NCBI GenBank assembly: GCA_030616465.1
Contig: JAUWXH010000140.1
Coordinates: 1 to 6,077 of the forward strand
Length of the DNA stretch: 6,077 nt
Reading direction: 5' to 3'
From: Planctomycetota bacterium
GTDB taxonomy: Bacteria > Planctomycetota > Phycisphaerae > UBA1845 > Fen-1342
Shown here: positions 4,821 to 6,077 of the stretch, one piece after another
How the letters are laid out: each line of letters begins with the position of its first letter
How positions within the stretch are numbered: position 1 is the stretch's first letter
The notes under the pieces: generated by a model
Seen by the model: only the letters and a program-made list of their open reading frames with translations
Database searches by the model: none
What the model was told of the DNA's origin: nothing
Position numbers and translations under genes: made by a program

Positions 4821-6077
4821 GTGACCGCAACTTGGCAGATTCGAGAAGTTGACTGGCCCGTCGATCCGGTAGCTAGCGCCCGGGCGTACGCCGCCGGCGG
4901 GGAATTGGCCTGGCTCGACAGTGCCGTTAGCGAGGATCTCGAAACGCCCACGGCGCGCTACAGCCTGTTGTGCGTCGAGCCGTTGGCGTGGATCGAGCAG
5001 TTCGACGGCCGCTCAACCGTGTTTTCAGCGGGCGGGCGCGTCGTCGATCGCGACGCCAGCGGCTGGTGCCTGTGGCGTCGGGCGGCGCGGAGACTCCCCG
5101 CCTGGCCGCGAACCGCTTGGCGTCTGTCCCCCGGATGGGTTGGGTACGTGGGTTTCGAGACAGCCCGGCAGTTGGAGCGCCTGCCGCAATCGCACCGCGA
5201 AGACCTGGGGCTGCCGTTGCTGCGGCTGGCGCTCTACGAACGCGCGATCGTGTTGGACCATCAGGAGCAGCGGGCGTTCGCAGTCGTGGCGGTCGGGCTG
5301 CGGGAGGCGTTGGGTTTGCCGGCGGGCGACCCCGCGGACGACGCGGCCTGGGCTGATCGCTGGCAGCACGCCGCGACGGCCGAGCCGCAGCCGCTTGTCC
5401 AGCCGCACCTCCGGCTGCGGCACGAAATCCGTCAGGCCGATTACGAGCGAATGGTGACCCGCGCGTTGGAGTACATCGCCGCCGGTGACATCTATCAGGT
5501 CAATATCGCCCAGCGTCTTCGTTTTGAGGGGATTGGCGATCCGCTCGCGGTCTACGCCGCCCTGCGCCGCACGAACCCGGCGCCTTATGCGGCCCTGCTG
5601 AGCTGGCCTGGCGGAGCCGTCGCGTCGGTCTCCCCGGAACTGTTCTTGCGCGTGCGGGGTGACGAGGTCGTGACGCGGCCCATCAAAGGCACGCGCCCGC
5701 GGACGCGCGATCCGCTGCTGGACGACGCGTACCGCCGGCAACTGCTCGCTTCCGAAAAAGACGCGGCCGAGCTGGCGATGATCGTGGACCTGCATCGCAA
5801 TGACCTGGGGCGGGTGTGCGCCTACCGATCGGTTCGGGTCGCGCACGCCAGGCGCGTGGAGACCCATCCGACCGTATTTCACACGGTGGCGGACATTGTC
5901 GGCCGGTTGGCCCCCGCGTGCGACGCACTGGATTTGCTCGCCGCGTGCTTCCCGGCCGGCTCGATCAGTGGCGTGCCGAAGATCCGGGCCCTGCAAATCA
6001 TCGACGAACTCGAACCGGTGGCCCGCGGGGTGTACACTGGCGCGGTCGGCGTGCTTGGTGTGGACGGGCAGATGACC
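4821..6077 (+). CDS. pabB: Aminodeoxychorismate synthase component I, 3' end missing
   Basis: PabB converts chorismate and ammonia (delivered by the glutaminase PabA) to 4-amino-4-deoxychorismate, the precursor of p-aminobenzoate for folate. The 419 codons in the window are open to the last base; about 40-50 C-terminal residues should lie beyond it. The N-terminal anthranilate-synthase-type domain covers about 1-180 (RYSLLCVEP at 46-54). The chorismate-binding domain starts near 205 with AAGDIYQVN (220-228), SPELF (271-275), PIKGTRPR (287-294), MIVDLHRNDLGRV (320-332), FPAGSISGVPK (377-387) and IIDELEP. Lys289 in PIKGT is the PabB hallmark; anthranilate synthase TrpE has Ala there (PIAGT), so I call pabB rather than trpE. 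I prefer the GTG at 4821, with a weak GAGAG before it, because the only other start (ATG 4752) adds an Arg/Ala-rich extension; an in-frame TGA at 4725 closes the frame. No pabA or pabC is seen in the window. Confidence 0.93.
   Translation, partial: MTATWQIREVDWPVDPVASARAYAAGGELAWLDSAVSEDLETPTARYSLLCVEPLAWIEQFDGRSTVFSAGGRVVDRDASGWCLWRRAARRLPAWPRTAWRLSPGWVGYVGFETARQLERLPQSHREDLGLPLLRLALYERAIVLDHQEQRAFAVVAVGLREALGLPAGDPADDAAWADRWQHAATAEPQPLVQPHLRLRHEIRQADYERMVTRALEYIAAGDIYQVNIAQRLRFEGIGDPLAVYAALRRTNPAPYAALLSWPGGAVASVSPELFLRVRGDEVVTRPIKGTRPRTRDPLLDDAYRRQLLASEKDAAELAMIVDLHRNDLGRVCAYRSVRVAHARRVETHPTVFHTVADIVGRLAPACDALDLLAACFPAGSISGVPKIRALQIIDELEPVARGVYTGAVGVLGVDGQMT

Noticed and set aside
5025..5996. 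323-codon minus-strand open frame inside pabB
   Set aside because: It lies opposite a gene with full family motifs; its length follows from the high GC content.

Overview
This is a GC-rich bacterial window with tightly packed genes on both strands. No gene names a genus. The composition, the GTG starts, the Tyr/Arg-rich secreted repeat protein and the SPOR-like membrane protein with a basic N-terminal motif together suggest an environmental bacterium, most likely of the Planctomycetota (Phycisphaerae-like). That placement is inference only. I see no rRNA, tRNA, CRISPR array, insertion sequence or phage gene.

Layout, left to right. (1) 10-729, minus: an aspartate/glutamate racemase of the RacD/YgeA family. 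(2) 730-996: a divergent spacer with a good -10 box and a strong Shine-Dalgarno for the next gene. (3) 997-1527, plus: a small coiled-coil lipoprotein. It converges on (4) 3599-1611, minus: a three-gene unit read in the order SPOR-like membrane protein (275 aa), short TPR protein (102 aa), dapB (265 aa). The TPR stop and the dapB start share an ATGA overlap, and a plausible sigma70-type promoter lies upstream of the first gene. (5) 3777-4433, minus: a secreted Tyr/Arg/Ser-rich protein built largely from 48-bp (16-residue) tandem repeats, with a GC hairpin just after its stop. (6) 4434-4820: a 387-nt divergent spacer containing two overlapping, mutually exclusive hairpins. (7) 4821-6077, plus: most of pabB (aminodeoxychorismate synthase component I), cut off by the window end.

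Functionally, dapB and pabB are core metabolism: the lysine/meso-diaminopimelate pathway and the folate pathway. The racemase makes or interconverts D-amino acids. The SPOR-like protein, the lipoprotein and the Tyr/Arg-rich protein are all predicted to sit in or outside the membrane. A cell-envelope theme (meso-DAP, D-amino acids, a possible peptidoglycan-binding SPOR-like domain) is a reasonable hypothesis but is not shown by the sequence. The least ordinary items are the dapB-linked SPOR-like/TPR pair, the 48-bp repeat protein and the hairpin pair ahead of pabB. I found no convincing evidence of a wholly new defence or mobile system.
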